DNA of 64,000 bases from Streptomyces sedi (GCF_006335015.1 NZ_VDGT01000002.1:372001-436000), one strand, 5' to 3'. Positions 8,449-18,053 are shown, counted from the first letter of the stretch. The notes: generated from the letters alone by a model not told the origin. Numbers and translations are program-made.

Positions 8449-9330
8449 TCAGCCGTCCACGTGGGTAGTCGCCCCCCGCCACCCCGTCTCGCGCAGCCGC
8501 GCGAGCCACGCGAGGCCCAGCTCGCGGCCGTCCGGGAGGCGGTCGTCGCGGTCCCAGCGCCAGACGGTGATGATCGCCAGCACCAGGCTCCGGCACGCGT
8601 GCAGCAACTCCAGGTCGACGCCCGGGTACTCCTCGCCGACACCGTCCGGCGCGTGGGCCAGGTCGAACTCCACCGGCCCACGGCAGCAGGTCTCCAGGTC
8701 GATGAAGAGCGGCCCGCCCTCGGTGACGAGAAGGTTCCCCGGGTGCGGCTCGCCGTGCAGCAACTGCTCGGCGCCGCCGCGTTCGGCGACCGCGCGGCCC
8801 GCGTCGCGCAGGGTGTCAACGAGCAACTGCCGGTCGTCTTCGGCGAGTTCCGGGGTGCGGGCGCGGTCGGCCACGAGCGCGCCGGCGTACGCGACCCGTT
8901 CGGTGAAGCGCGGTGCCGCCACATCAAGGGCGCGCATCCCGGCGTGCAGCCGCGCGAGTGCGCCGGCGTACTCGACGGGGGAGAGCGCGCGGGGCGGCAC
9001 GGGGGGCGCGTGGTAGGTCCAGAACGTGACCGCGAACCCGTCACGTTCGTGGGCCTCAGGCGCGACGCGCGGATCGGGCGCGCCCACCGGACACCCGGCG
9101 TCGACCAACCGCCGGGCGAGGTCGATCTCCCATCGCGCGAGCTTCCGCGCCTCCGCCCCCGCGTCCCCCGGCCCGGCGGGCGCGATCCGGGCCAGGGTGT
9201 CGCAGGGCAGCAGCCGCGCCGTCAGTTTGTTGGAGTCCTGGAGCACGAGCGCCTCGTCGGCCGCCAGCCCGAGCGCGTCGGCGATCCCCCGGGCCGCGCC
9301 CACCGCGCGGCGCCCCGTAGTGCCATCCAT
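8449..9330 (-). CDS. Aminoglycoside phosphotransferase (APH) family kinase
   Basis: A 293-aa protein-kinase-like small-molecule kinase. The catalytic loop is LLHGEPHPGNLL, the Brenner-type HGxxHxxN in which Glu replaces the usual catalytic Asp. The metal-binding segment is FIDLETCCRGPVEFDLAH. The N-terminal lobe contains VLQDSNKLTARLLPCDTLARI, where the lysine of the nucleotide-binding lobe is not obvious. The family includes aminoglycoside, choline, homoserine and macrolide kinases, so drug resistance should not be assumed. It is convergent with the acyl-CoA ligase gene and codirectional with the next gene on its right. ATG 9330 is the only good start. Confidence 0.8.
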   Translation of the reverse strand: MDGTTGRRAVGAARGIADALGLAADEALVLQDSNKLTARLLPCDTLARIAPAGPGDAGAEARKLARWEIDLARRLVDAGCPVGAPDPRVAPEAHERDGFAVTFWTYHAPPVPPRALSPVEYAGALARLHAGMRALDVAAPRFTERVAYAGALVADRARTPELAEDDRQLLVDTLRDAGRAVAERGGAEQLLHGEPHPGNLLVTEGGPLFIDLETCCRGPVEFDLAHAPDGVGEEYPGVDLELLHACRSLVLAIITVWRWDRDDRLPDGRELGLAWLARLRETGWRGATTHVDG

Positions 9331-9429
9331 GTGCTTCTCCTTGTTCGGCCCGCCCGCGCGGACCGGCGCAAGGTACCAAGGCGGCCGGGCCGCCGCCTCA
9401 GGTTTTCCGGCGGCACCACGCCGCCCCGG

Positions 9430-10461
9430 CTACGGCAGGAAGCGGTGGGTGGCGCGCACCAGCTCCGCCTCCTCGGCCGCCGTGTCCGGGTGCTCGAAGT
9501 GGCCCGCCGTCAGGGCGAACAGCCGGCGTGGACCGGCCAGCGCCCCGAAGACCGCGAACTGCCCGGGCGGCGGCACGGCCGGGTCGAGGAACGCCGCCCC
9601 CACCAGCGTCGGAATCCGCATCCTGGACGCGGCGCTCGCCGCGTCGAAGTACCGCAACACCTCGGCGACGTCCGGCCGTTCGCGGTGCAGCCGGCGCACC
9701 GCCTCCCCGCTGCCGACGCAGGGCAGCGTCAGCCGCAGCGGATGGTTGCCGAAGCTGGGAACGGTCAACGCGGCGGCGGTGAACCGTTCGTCCCAGGGCA
9801 GCGCCAGCGGCCCGATGCCGCCGCCGAAGCTGGTCCCCAGATAGCTCAGCCGGGCCGCCGCCTCGGGCACCAGCTCCAGCAGCGCCGTCGCCGCGCACCA
9901 CACGTCGGCCGCACAGTCCCCGTGCACATAGGTGTCGCGCGCCGCGATGCCGCTCAGCACATGGGCGTCGGGCTCCTCGGGGATGTCGGGGAAGCGGCTC
10001 AGTTCGGGCAGCCCGCGCAGCACCGGCCAGAGGGTGGCGGCACCGGGCGGCGCCAGCGCGGGCTCCGGGCGTGCGCGGCCCCCGTAGCCGTGGGTGGCGA
10101 CGCAGCCCCGGGTGACCCGCCCGGAGGCGGGCAGGGTCAGCCATCCGCCGAGCCGCCGCCCGCCCACCGAGCCGAACTCCACCCGGTGCGTGCGGTGGTG
10201 CGCGTCCCGTTCCACCTCTGGACCGAGCCGGGGCGCGACCCGCACCTCGCGCGCCCGCGCGAAGCGCCGGCGCCAGAACGCGTCGAAGTCGTCCGGCGGC
10301 GCGGGCGCGCCCACCCCCAGAAGCGCGTCGGGCGGGTACCCGTAGGTCGGGTCGAAGTCGAAGGGGTGGTCCCCGCGCAGCCGTTCCACCCGGCGCGCGG
10401 CCCGTTCCCACGCGCCCCCGAACACCTCGTCGCCGGCGTCCACATCGCCGTTCCGCCTCAT
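9430..10461 (-). CDS. Acetylxylan-esterase-like alpha/beta hydrolase
   Basis: A 343-aa alpha/beta hydrolase of the AXE1/cephalosporin-C deacetylase family, predicted to remove acetyl groups from acetylated sugars or similar esters. DDFDAFWRRRFARAR near the N-terminus is a family hallmark. VATHGYGG forms the oxyanion region, YLGTSFGGGIG holds the nucleophile serine, and AFLDPAVPP and TAGHFEHP supply the aspartate and histidine of the triad. No signal peptide is visible, so it is probably cytoplasmic. ATG 10461 was chosen because a GGGAG ribosome site precedes it and similarity starts soon after; the frame stays open further upstream by chance. Confidence 0.82.
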   Translation of the reverse strand: MRRNGDVDAGDEVFGGAWERAARRVERLRGDHPFDFDPTYGYPPDALLGVGAPAPPDDFDAFWRRRFARAREVRVAPRLGPEVERDAHHRTHRVEFGSVGGRRLGGWLTLPASGRVTRGCVATHGYGGRARPEPALAPPGAATLWPVLRGLPELSRFPDIPEEPDAHVLSGIAARDTYVHGDCAADVWCAATALLELVPEAAARLSYLGTSFGGGIGPLALPWDERFTAAALTVPSFGNHPLRLTLPCVGSGEAVRRLHRERPDVAEVLRYFDAASAASRMRIPTLVGAAFLDPAVPPPGQFAVFGALAGPRRLFALTAGHFEHPDTAAEEAELVRATHRFLP

Positions 10462-10602
10462 CGCGCTCCCGTCGCCCTCACGTGCCCGCACCGTTCCCGT
10501 CGCGTTCCCGTCGCGTTCCCGCCCCGCGCCGGCCGCACACCGGTGCCCCCGGCACCACGGGCCCCGCCGCCGCGCCGCATCGTCGCGCCCCCGGGGCTCC
10601 CG

Positions 10603-10870
10603 TGCGCTGACGGGACCGGTTCCGCCAGGGACGTGGTGCAGGCCGGGAGTGTCAGCGGCGGCATCCACTTCCACACCGGGGCCGAGCCGTCCGAAGCGGC
10701 ACGGCCGCGTCAACTCACTTCGGACACCCGGGGGTTCGTCAACCGCACCAGCGAGATGGGGCATCTCGACGCGGTGCTCGGCGTGCCGGACCCCGGGGTC
10801 TCCGCCGTGGTCCTCGTGGTCGGCACGGCAGGCGTCGGCAAGACCTCTCTCGCGCTGCGCTGGGCGCGCG
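10603..10870 (+). pseudogene. N-terminal fragment of an NB-ARC ATPase regulator
   Basis: This segment encodes a recognisable but truncated start of an AfsR/NB-ARC-type regulator. It contains VVQAGSVSGGIHFH, then RGFVNRTSEMGHLDAVLG, then the Walker A stretch VVGTAGVGKTSLALRWA. In intact relatives the sequence continues into a Walker B region, sensors and TPR repeats. Here homology stops abruptly at about 10870 and the reading frame runs into a dispersed inverted repeat. No in-frame start codon with a ribosome site is visible. It is best explained as the relic of a deleted regulator gene. The boundary coordinates are approximate. Confidence 0.65.
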
Positions 10871-10954
10871 GGTGGCCGCGGGCGTGGACGCGTAGTCGCG
10901 GGCGACTGCGGTGCCGTGTGGGTGGGGTGGGTTGTCGGGCGCGGCCCGGATTTG

Positions 10955-11027
10955 GGTTGCTCGCGCCGTTCCCCGCGCCCCTCCACCGCCGGCGGCGCGT
11001 TTGGGGGCGCGGGGAACTGCGCGGTGC
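10955..11027. repeat. Second locus of the GC-rich dispersed inverted repeat
   Basis: A plus copy (10955-10984) and an inverted copy (11003-11027) of the same GCGCGGGGAACTGCGCG-type unit face each other across 18 bases. Flanks also match the first locus: GGGTTGTCGGGCG before it and TGGCGGGCCGCGGACGACTGCGG after it. It lies directly behind the NB-ARC gene fragment and upstream of the permease, so it marks a recombination or deletion scar. Confidence 0.7.
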
Positions 11028-11162
11028 ATGGGTGGCGGGCCGCGGACGACTGCGGTGGGGGGTCGTCCGCGCGCGGGGGCTTGGCTCTAACGTGCTGAAC
11101 GTTGCCGTCGTCCGGGCGCCGCGAGGTCCGTGGGTCGTCGCGGGGCGGCGAGGAGGATGCTC

Positions 11163-12416
<1,254 letters not shown>

Positions 12417-12451
12417 CGGCCGGCGGCCCGCCCCGCGGCCCGTGCGCGGCG

Positions 12452-12497
12452 AAGGCGCCTCCGGTGGTGGTGAACTCGCCGCCACCGGAGGCGCCTT
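12452..12497. terminator. Strong bidirectional hairpin terminator
   Basis: A 19-bp stem with one mismatch (12452-12470 with 12479-12497) and an 8-base loop lies between the convergent permease and TetR genes. Its position and near-perfect pairing make it a likely terminator for both. Confidence 0.72.
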
Positions 12498-12583
12498 GGG
12501 CGCCGTCGGAGGACGTCGGGGCGCCGCCCCCGCGTGGGGTGCCGGCGGTCCCGGCGTTCGCGTTCGCCGGGCTTGCCCGCGCG

Positions 12584-13207
12584 TCAGGAGGCGATCGGGT
12601 CGCCCACGGCACCGCTGGTCGCCGTCCGGACGGCGTTCGCGATCCGCGCGGAAGCGTCGGCGAACTCCGAGGCGGGAACGCCGTCCAGCAGGGCGGCGCC
12701 GATGTGTTCGTTCACCACCCGCAGGGCGGCGCCGGCCGCCGCCGCGTGGAGCCGGACCTGAAGGTCGTCGGCGGGGAGGTCGAGCCGCTTGCCGACGATC
12801 TGGGCCAGCTCCCGCTCCAGCTCGTCGCAGGCCATCAGCCAGGCCGTGCGTATCGCCGGCTCGTCGTCCCCGAGCCGCACCATCTGCACCGACAGCACGG
12901 TGTCGGCGCGTTCCGTGTCGCTCGCCGCCTGGCCGAACCGCTCGCTCTCCTGGGCGAAGTGCTCCTCCAGCGAGAGATGGGGCGGCCAGGTGCGCAGCGT
13001 GGTCATCTCCCACTCGACGCCCTGGGCGACGATGGGTTCGGCGCAGCTCTCCTTGGAGCGGAAGTGGCGCCAGATGGTGCGGGTCGACAGCCCGACGGCC
13101 TCGGCGATCTGGTCGCCGCTGGTCCCGTCGACGCCCTGCTTCCAGAAGAGTCGGGCGGCCTCCCGCGAGATCTCCAGCCGCAAGCGGTGGCGTCGCTGCT
13201 CGCTCAT
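12584..13207 (-). CDS. TetR-family transcriptional regulator
   Basis: A 207-aa repressor. The N-terminal helix-turn-helix is clear: LRLEISREAARLFWKQG, then SGDQIAEAVGLSTRTIWRHFRSKESC. The C-terminal ligand domain is variable and contains a helical ERADTVLSVQMVRLGDD segment typical of the MftR-like subgroup, which has a TetR_C_17 type tail. ATG 13207 matches family starts; a GTG at 13237 is also possible. The upstream region holds two AAGTG half-sites that recur upstream of the DUF3159 gene, so it may control that gene and itself. The ligand is unknown. Confidence 0.85.
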   Translation of the reverse strand: MSEQRRHRLRLEISREAARLFWKQGVDGTSGDQIAEAVGLSTRTIWRHFRSKESCAEPIVAQGVEWEMTTLRTWPPHLSLEEHFAQESERFGQAASDTERADTVLSVQMVRLGDDEPAIRTAWLMACDELERELAQIVGKRLDLPADDLQVRLHAAAAGAALRVVNEHIGAALLDGVPASEFADASARIANAVRTATSGAVGDPIAS

Positions 13208-13456
13208 CGCTCCTCTGACGCGTTTCGTCGTGGCCACGCCTCTTCACCCTTTCTCCGCACCAGGCACATCAAGTGCCATATTGACATTAAGTGACGGCCC
13301 GCGCCACCTCCCGGAGGGGGCCGCGCCCCGCTCCCCGGTGACCCGCGCCCCGCTCTCATGGGCCAGCGCCCGCGCGTCAACGCCCTAGCGCCGGTCGGAC
13401 CGATCGGGTCCTCCGGCGCGTGGGCGTGGAAGTGCGTGCCGCGTCCGTCGCGTGTC

Positions 13457-14146
13457 TCAGCCGTGTTGGGGGGCGGTCAGGCCGAGCGCCTTCAGCCGCT
13501 TCTCCGAGGCGCGGACGGCCCAGGCGAGGACCAGCAGGCCGACGGCCAGCAGCGGGTAGCCCATGGCGATCTTGGCGAAACCGAGCGACTCGACGTCGTC
13601 GGAGTCGTAGAGCCACTGCTGCACGACGAACCTGGCGGCGAAGATCGCGGTCAGGGTCAGGGTGGCGATGTCGTAGTACAGGCGCGAACGGGCGTCCTGG
13701 CGCCAGGCGTTGCCCTTGCCGGTGGCGGCGTTCCACAGCAGGCCGGCGAGCGGCCAGCGCACCAGCACGGAGGCGAGGAAGACGACCGCCGCGGCGAGAC
13801 TGGTCCAGATGCCGATGAGGAAGTAGTCCTTCGCCGAGCCGGTGTACCAGGCGATCCCGGCGGCGATCGCCACTCCGAACAGGCCGCCGAGCGCCGGCTG
13901 CAACGACTCCTTGCGGGACAGCCGTTCGACGGCGATGGCCACGGCGACGGCGATCGAGCAGATGATCGCGGCCCGGAGCCCCTTGGCGTTGTTGGCGACA
14001 ACGAACACGAGCGCGGGGAGCGCGGGGTAGACGAGCCCCTTGGTGCCGCCGGCCTGGTCGAGCATGGTCGGCTTCCTCGGCTGTCCCGCCGGCTGCTCGG
14101 TCCGCACGGTGGTGGTCACCCTCTGGTCGTTGCTCGGGCTCTGCAT
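13457..14146 (-). CDS. DUF3159 integral membrane protein
   Basis: A 229-aa protein with a hydrophilic 45-residue N-terminus followed by about six membrane segments. The DUF3159 signature is clear: GLVYPALPALVFVVANN, LQPALGGLFGVAIAAGIAW, a GSAKDYFLIGIWTS loop and RWPLAGLLWN, ending in ARFVVQQWLYD. The family is actinobacterial and of unknown function. ATG 14146 has a GGAAGAG site upstream; an earlier ATG in the same frame does not. The upstream region carries the ACTAAGTGAC motif shared with the neighbouring TetR promoter. Confidence 0.85.
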   Translation of the reverse strand: MQSPSNDQRVTTTVRTEQPAGQPRKPTMLDQAGGTKGLVYPALPALVFVVANNAKGLRAAIICSIAVAVAIAVERLSRKESLQPALGGLFGVAIAAGIAWYTGSAKDYFLIGIWTSLAAAVVFLASVLVRWPLAGLLWNAATGKGNAWRQDARSRLYYDIATLTLTAIFAARFVVQQWLYDSDDVESLGFAKIAMGYPLLAVGLLVLAWAVRASEKRLKALGLTAPQHG

Positions 14147-14498
14147 GGTGATCAGCTCTTCCGGGTTGGTGGTGGGGGAGCGGCCCCTGTGCGCCACTAA
14201 GTGACAGCTTGGCATTCAGCGACACTTTGCGTCCACCCGCCACGGTGTGACCTGGATCACCATGCATTCCAACGTTCCTCGTTCGCCGCGGAGTTGTGCG
14301 CGTCAGAGCCCGTCAGGGGGCGGTCGAGCCGGGATTGAGGGGAGGGCCGGCCGCCACCTCCGTTTCCGTCGACAGCGGAGCCTCGGCCTGACGGTCCGCG
14401 GGCTCCGAACGGCCCCGCGCCAGCGGGGCGCAGCCGCCACGGCGGCCCGGCCCGTCGTGGCAGGGCGACCGAGGGAGGCCGTGGAGGCCGTGGGGGGC
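14147..14498. other. Intergenic region upstream of DUF3159 gene
   Basis: About 350 bases with no convincing gene on either strand. The left end has the promoter of the DUF3159 gene with ACTAAGTGAC (14196-14205) and, 18 bases on, ACACTTTG in reverse orientation. The right part carries the 3' flank of the SagB gene. I see no strong hairpin with U-run and no RNA gene. Confidence 0.4.
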
Positions 14499-15281
14499 TC
14501 AGTCGCCGTCCGCGACCGGGCCCAGCACCACCGTGTGGACCGAGCTCTCCAACCGCCCGTCCAGCTGGAGCAGTTCGTCCAGCTCGTGGTCGTGGAAGCC
14601 GGCCAGGCAGAGGGAGCCGGCGCCGACGCCCTCCGCGGCCAGGCAGAGGCCCTGCCCCATGTGGCCGGCCTCGATCAGCGCGAAACGGTAGCCGCGCTCC
14701 GCGTACTTGGCCGTCGAACGCGAGAAGACCCCGGTCAGCGCGACCACCGCGCCCGCGCCCTCCAGGAACTCCGGGTGCAGACAGGCCGCCCGCAGCCCGG
14801 GCGCGGGGTCGACCGGGTCCACCCACCGCAACTCGCCCGCGTGCGGCGCGTAGTAGTGGACGCCGGGCGCGATCCCCTCCACGTTCATGACCGCCACATA
14901 CGCCTCCACCGGGTACAGCCCCCCGGCCGAGGGCGCCGGGCGCCGGACGTCGGCCGCGCCGACGCCCACCCGCAGGATCGTCGCCAGCGCGCGGCGGCTC
15001 AGCGGCGCGCCGCCCCACGCGCGCTCGCTGCGCCGGCGCGCGGCCAGCTCCCCGAGCGCCGGCAGCGGCAGCGGCTCGTCGTCGAGCACCGTCGCCGGCG
15101 CGCTCGCGTACCGGTCGGGGCCGGCGCGCAGCTCGTTCATCCGCGCCTCGAAGTGCTGCACGGTGTCGGAGTAGTTGAGCTGCCGGTCGCGGGTGAACTT
15201 CGAGTTCTCGTGGTAGCTCGCCGCCAGCGGCGCGTACCCGTGCGGGTCGGGGGCCGGCATGGCGTTCCAGGGGGCGGACAT
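14499..15281 (-). CDS. SagB-type FMN-dependent azoline dehydrogenase
   Basis: A 260-aa nitroreductase-fold flavoenzyme of the SagB/ThcOx type, which oxidises azolines to aromatic azoles in RiPPs. Family features are LAASYHENSKFTRDR at the start, RRSERAWGGAPLSRRALATILRVGVG, the PAPSAGGLYPVEAYVAV flavin-binding segment, HYYAPHAGELRWVD, and a C-terminal GAGSLCLAGFHDHELDELL. It is the last gene of a leftward operon beginning with the E1-like gene at 17657; the gap to the preceding YcaO gene is 29 bases. ATG 15281 has a GGAAGGAG site. Its presence implies that the final peptide contains aromatic oxazole or thiazole rings. Confidence 0.88.
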   Translation of the reverse strand: MSAPWNAMPAPDPHGYAPLAASYHENSKFTRDRQLNYSDTVQHFEARMNELRAGPDRYASAPATVLDDEPLPLPALGELAARRRSERAWGGAPLSRRALATILRVGVGAADVRRPAPSAGGLYPVEAYVAVMNVEGIAPGVHYYAPHAGELRWVDPVDPAPGLRAACLHPEFLEGAGAVVALTGVFSRSTAKYAERGYRFALIEAGHMGQGLCLAAEGVGAGSLCLAGFHDHELDELLQLDGRLESSVHTVVLGPVADGD

Positions 15282-15310
15282 CGTGGCGTGCTCCTTCCGG
15301 CCGGGGCGTC

Positions 15311-16678
15311 TCAGGCGAACGGGTGCGGCGCCGGGTTGAGTTCGGACTCGCGGGCCGGCTCGCGCCGGTGCCCCAGCTCCACCGGCAGCCGGTAGAGGCG
15401 TTCCCCGCCCAGGCACTGGAGGCGGCCGAAGCTCAACGGCTGGGAGCCGGGCACCAGCGTCTTGACCACGTGCCAGCCGAGTTCGCGCAGGTCGGGAGGG
15501 GTGAGGTCGACGGAGATGACCCGCATCCCGCGCCGGGCGACGGCCTCCACCGCCTCGGCGAGCGTCGTCTCCCGCGCCGGCGCACGCCCGCCGGGTGGGC
15601 GCCACGGGACCCGCTCGTGCAGCAGCCAGCGCAGGCTGTCGCGGTAGCCGGGCTGGCAGGTCATCCGGATGTGGTCCTCCGGGTCGGCCAACTCCTCCAG
15701 CGGCTCGGCCGTCGCCGTCGCCGGGAAGCCGCGCCTGGCCATCACCGCCACGATCTGGAACGCCTCCAGCACCGCCTTGCGCAGCGCGCTCGGATAGTCG
15801 CCCCGGCAGGAGGCGCCGAAGCAGAACGGGGGCAGGTCCGGGTGGTTCGGCAACACCCCGGCCAGCACCACCGGTTGCCCCAGGTCCAACGTGAGGTCCC
15901 ACGCCCGCACCTCCAGGTCCAGCCAGCGCGGCAGGGAGGCCAGCAGCGCGTCCACGTCGTCGGCGACGCCGAACAGCGGTATCTCGGGCGGCGTCCAGCG
16001 GTTGAGGTGCCGGATGGTGAACGCGTCCCGCTCCTCCACCTCCCGCAGCCCGGCCAGCACGGCCGCCTCCGGATCGGTGTGGGCCGCCAGTCCCGTGGTC
16101 GTCCACGGCGACAGGTCCTCGCCGTCGAACCGCGCGCGGTAGCAGGGCAGCGCCAGTTGCGCCGGGACCCACACCCGCCGGTCGCGGGTGAGGTCGTGCC
16201 CCTCCACCCAGCCGCGCGGCGCCGTCTCGTCCCACGGCACGCACGACGAGGGGGTGGCGCGGGAGGGCAGCGCGAACGCGTCGCCGGGCACCGCGTCCGC
16301 ACCGAGGTCGCGGTAGCTGCCGCGTTCGACGGGGACCAGCGCCCCGCCGACCAGCGACCCGTACCGTTCGAGCGTCTCGCCCACCGCGCCGACGCGCGCC
16401 TCGGCCGCCGAGGTGCCCACGCCGAAGCCCATGACGGAGAAGTCGGCCGCGACCCCGGGCAGCAGCTCGGGCCGCGCGGTCAGCGCCAGCCGGGTCACCA
16501 TCGCGCGGGGCAGCAACTCCGAGACGAACGGCATCACATGGGTGACGATCCCGGTGCGCGGCGACACGACGGCGTCCAGGTCGGGGCCGGTATCCGGGCC
16601 AGCCGCGTCCGGAACGGTGTCCAGGCCGGCGTCGGCCGCGTCCGGTGGCCCGGCGGCGGGCCCCGCGTCAGCCGGCAC
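15311..16678 (-). CDS. YcaO cyclodehydratase (stand-alone D protein)
   Basis: A 455-aa YcaO-domain protein that uses ATP to cyclise Cys, Ser or Thr of a precursor peptide to azolines. Residues 1-45 are a Pro/Ala/Asp-rich low-complexity tail, then comes the YcaO fold. ATP-binding motifs are present: SAAEARVGAVGETLERYGS (Glu101, Arg105) and GLREVEERDAF (Glu213-Asp218). The last residues PAPHPFA form the proline-rich C-terminus typical of RiPP YcaO proteins, whose tail reaches the active site. The GTG start at 16678 overlaps the end of the E1-like gene by 11 bases, so the two are translated together and should form a C-D type complex. Confidence 0.9.
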   Translation of the reverse strand: MPADAGPAAGPPDAADAGLDTVPDAAGPDTGPDLDAVVSPRTGIVTHVMPFVSELLPRAMVTRLALTARPELLPGVAADFSVMGFGVGTSAAEARVGAVGETLERYGSLVGGALVPVERGSYRDLGADAVPGDAFALPSRATPSSCVPWDETAPRGWVEGHDLTRDRRVWVPAQLALPCYRARFDGEDLSPWTTTGLAAHTDPEAAVLAGLREVEERDAFTIRHLNRWTPPEIPLFGVADDVDALLASLPRWLDLEVRAWDLTLDLGQPVVLAGVLPNHPDLPPFCFGASCRGDYPSALRKAVLEAFQIVAVMARRGFPATATAEPLEELADPEDHIRMTCQPGYRDSLRWLLHERVPWRPPGGRAPARETTLAEAVEAVARRGMRVISVDLTPPDLRELGWHVVKTLVPGSQPLSFGRLQCLGGERLYRLPVELGHRREPARESELNPAPHPFA

Positions 16679-17657
16679 GGCCGCAGCTTCCGCAGTTCGG
16701 CACCCGCAGCACCGGGTGCCGGGTGAGCTTCAGGGTGGTGAGGCTCAGCTGGAGCAGCGTCGGGGCCGGCGCCTCGTTGGTGCGGCCGGCGAAGACGTTG
16801 ACCGTGCGCAACGAGGCCAGGCTCGCCAACAGGCCGTCGCCGGCGGCCAGTCCACCGGCCGGCGCCGAGGCCAGCCGCCGCCCCAGCGACTCCTCGTCTC
16901 CGGGGCCCGGCCTGCCGTCGCCGTGGGCCGCCGCGCGTTCCCTGGTGCACAGGCAGTCGTAGCAGGCGTTGCGCCCGGGGATGACCACATGCGTCAGCAC
17001 GGCGGTGACGCCTTCGAACCAGCCGGCCAGATAGGGGACCTGGACGCGCCGCGCCCAGCCGTCGAGGCGGCGCAGCCGCGCGTCCTCGCGTTCCCTGGTG
17101 AGGCAGACGGCGAGCGAGGGCGCCGCGCCGCGCGGGGCGGGGGAGCCGGCCTCGCCGATCGTCGGCTGGCGTGAGACCCGCAGGTCCATGCTGGCGCCGG
17201 TCAACTCGGCGAAGCGAGCGTCGAGTTCCGCGTCGCCCAGGCAGAAGATCTCGGCCGGCTCCCCGCCGGGCGCCGGGTCCTGGAGCCCGCCGTCGGGGAA
17301 GAGGCTCAGCGCCGCGTTGGCCCGCCGGTCGGCGCCAGGCCCGGCGTCGAGCCGGGCCAGGGTGGTGACCAGCCCCTTCGACTCCAGCCGCGCCAGCAGC
17401 CGTTCGACCGTGGCGGCCGGGGTCTCCACCTCGCGGGCGAGCTGTGCGGCCGAGTGCGGCCTGGCGACCAGGCCGAGCACCCGCCCCGCCAGCGCCGCCG
17501 TCTTGCCGCGCAGGGTGACATCTCCGGTGACGAGCCGCACGGTGACCGAGAAATCGGTTTCAAGGGTGACCGAGGCGCCCGGCGTCAGAACATAGCTGGG
17601 CGCCTCGGCGCCCCGCGCCTCGACGCGCGAGGAATCATCGGTCGGCATGGCCGTCAT
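16668..17657 (-). CDS. E1-like / C-type partner of the YcaO cyclodehydratase
   Basis: A 329-aa TOMM E1-like protein that binds the precursor leader and presents it to YcaO. Residues about 20-100 form a winged-helix-like region (PHSAAQLAREVETPAATVERLLARL) resembling the RiPP recognition element. The rest is the inactive E1/ThiF-like part, with VIPGRNACYDCLCTRE and, at the very end, VPNCGSCG. These two CxxC pairs (the second at Cys322 and Cys325) would hold a structural zinc. No adenylation P-loop is seen, as expected for this class. It is the first gene of the leftward operon and divergent from the precursor gene. An alternative ATG lies at 17648. Confidence 0.83.
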   Translation of the reverse strand: MTAMPTDDSSRVEARGAEAPSYVLTPGASVTLETDFSVTVRLVTGDVTLRGKTAALAGRVLGLVARPHSAAQLAREVETPAATVERLLARLESKGLVTTLARLDAGPGADRRANAALSLFPDGGLQDPAPGGEPAEIFCLGDAELDARFAELTGASMDLRVSRQPTIGEAGSPAPRGAAPSLAVCLTREREDARLRRLDGWARRVQVPYLAGWFEGVTAVLTHVVIPGRNACYDCLCTRERAAAHGDGRPGPGDEESLGRRLASAPAGGLAAGDGLLASLASLRTVNVFAGRTNEAPAPTLLQLSLTTLKLTRHPVLRVPNCGSCGRAG

Positions 17658-17847
17658 TCGTACCGGAAGGGCTGCGTCAGGGTCAATAGTTTAACGATAT
17701 GACATGCGGAAATAAGCTTACACAAGTGGACGGTTGGCGTCCGCGGGAGGAGGCGTGGCAGGGTGGTCGACGTTCCGTTCGGCCGGCTCCTCGCATCCGT
17801 CGACCGACGAGAAATCGTTTTCAGATCACTTTCTCTGGAGGTATGTC
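17658..17847. promoter_or_regulatory. Divergent promoter region of the RiPP locus
   Basis: This 190-base gap separates the leftward E1-YcaO-SagB operon from the rightward precursor operon. It contains the most AT-rich stretch of the locus (about 17680-17726, with TTTAACGATAT). A GGAGG ribosome site at 17837-17841 serves the precursor. Both promoters must lie here; exact -10 and -35 boxes cannot be fixed by eye. Confidence 0.55.
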
Positions 17848-18021
17848 ATGGCACATGACCACGAGACCCCCGGCGCGCTTCCCGAGACCGAGGCGGGCAT
17901 CGACGAACTCGACACCCTCGACCTGGCGATCGAGAAGCTCGGGCCGCGCCTGGCCCTCGACAACGTCGAGGGCGGCAGCAGCGCCGCCTCCTCCGGCTGC
18001 ACCCTCAGCGGCAAGGGCTGA
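17848..18021 (+). CDS. RiPP precursor peptide, LAP/TOMM type
   Basis: A 57-aa peptide preceded by a good GGAGG site. Residues 1-43 form an acidic leader with GIDELDTLDLAIEKLG (likely helix, leader recognition) ending in DNVEGG, a possible double-glycine-like cleavage point. The predicted core, SSAASSGCTLSGKG (44-57), holds five Ser, one Cys and one Thr, all candidate azole-forming residues. It lies between two divergent sets of cyclodehydratase genes and 33 bases before the fused E1-YcaO gene, exactly where a substrate gene is expected. I do not recognise it as a known LAP. The cleavage site is inferred only from the leader-core composition. Confidence 0.85.
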   Translation: MAHDHETPGALPETEAGIDELDTLDLAIEKLGPRLALDNVEGGSSAASSGCTLSGKG

Positions 18022-18053
18022 GGCCGGACGCGGAAACGCCTCGGACCCACGTC

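Noticed and set aside
8449..9330. Calling the APH-family kinase an aminoglycoside resistance gene
   Set aside because: The family covers many substrates, the catalytic Asp of HGDxHxxN is Glu here, and there is no resistance context.
8395..10600. Plus-strand frame covering the APH and hydrolase genes and joining the NB-ARC fragment
   Set aside because: It is antisense to two recognisable minus-strand genes. Only the last part (10603-10870) shows protein homology.
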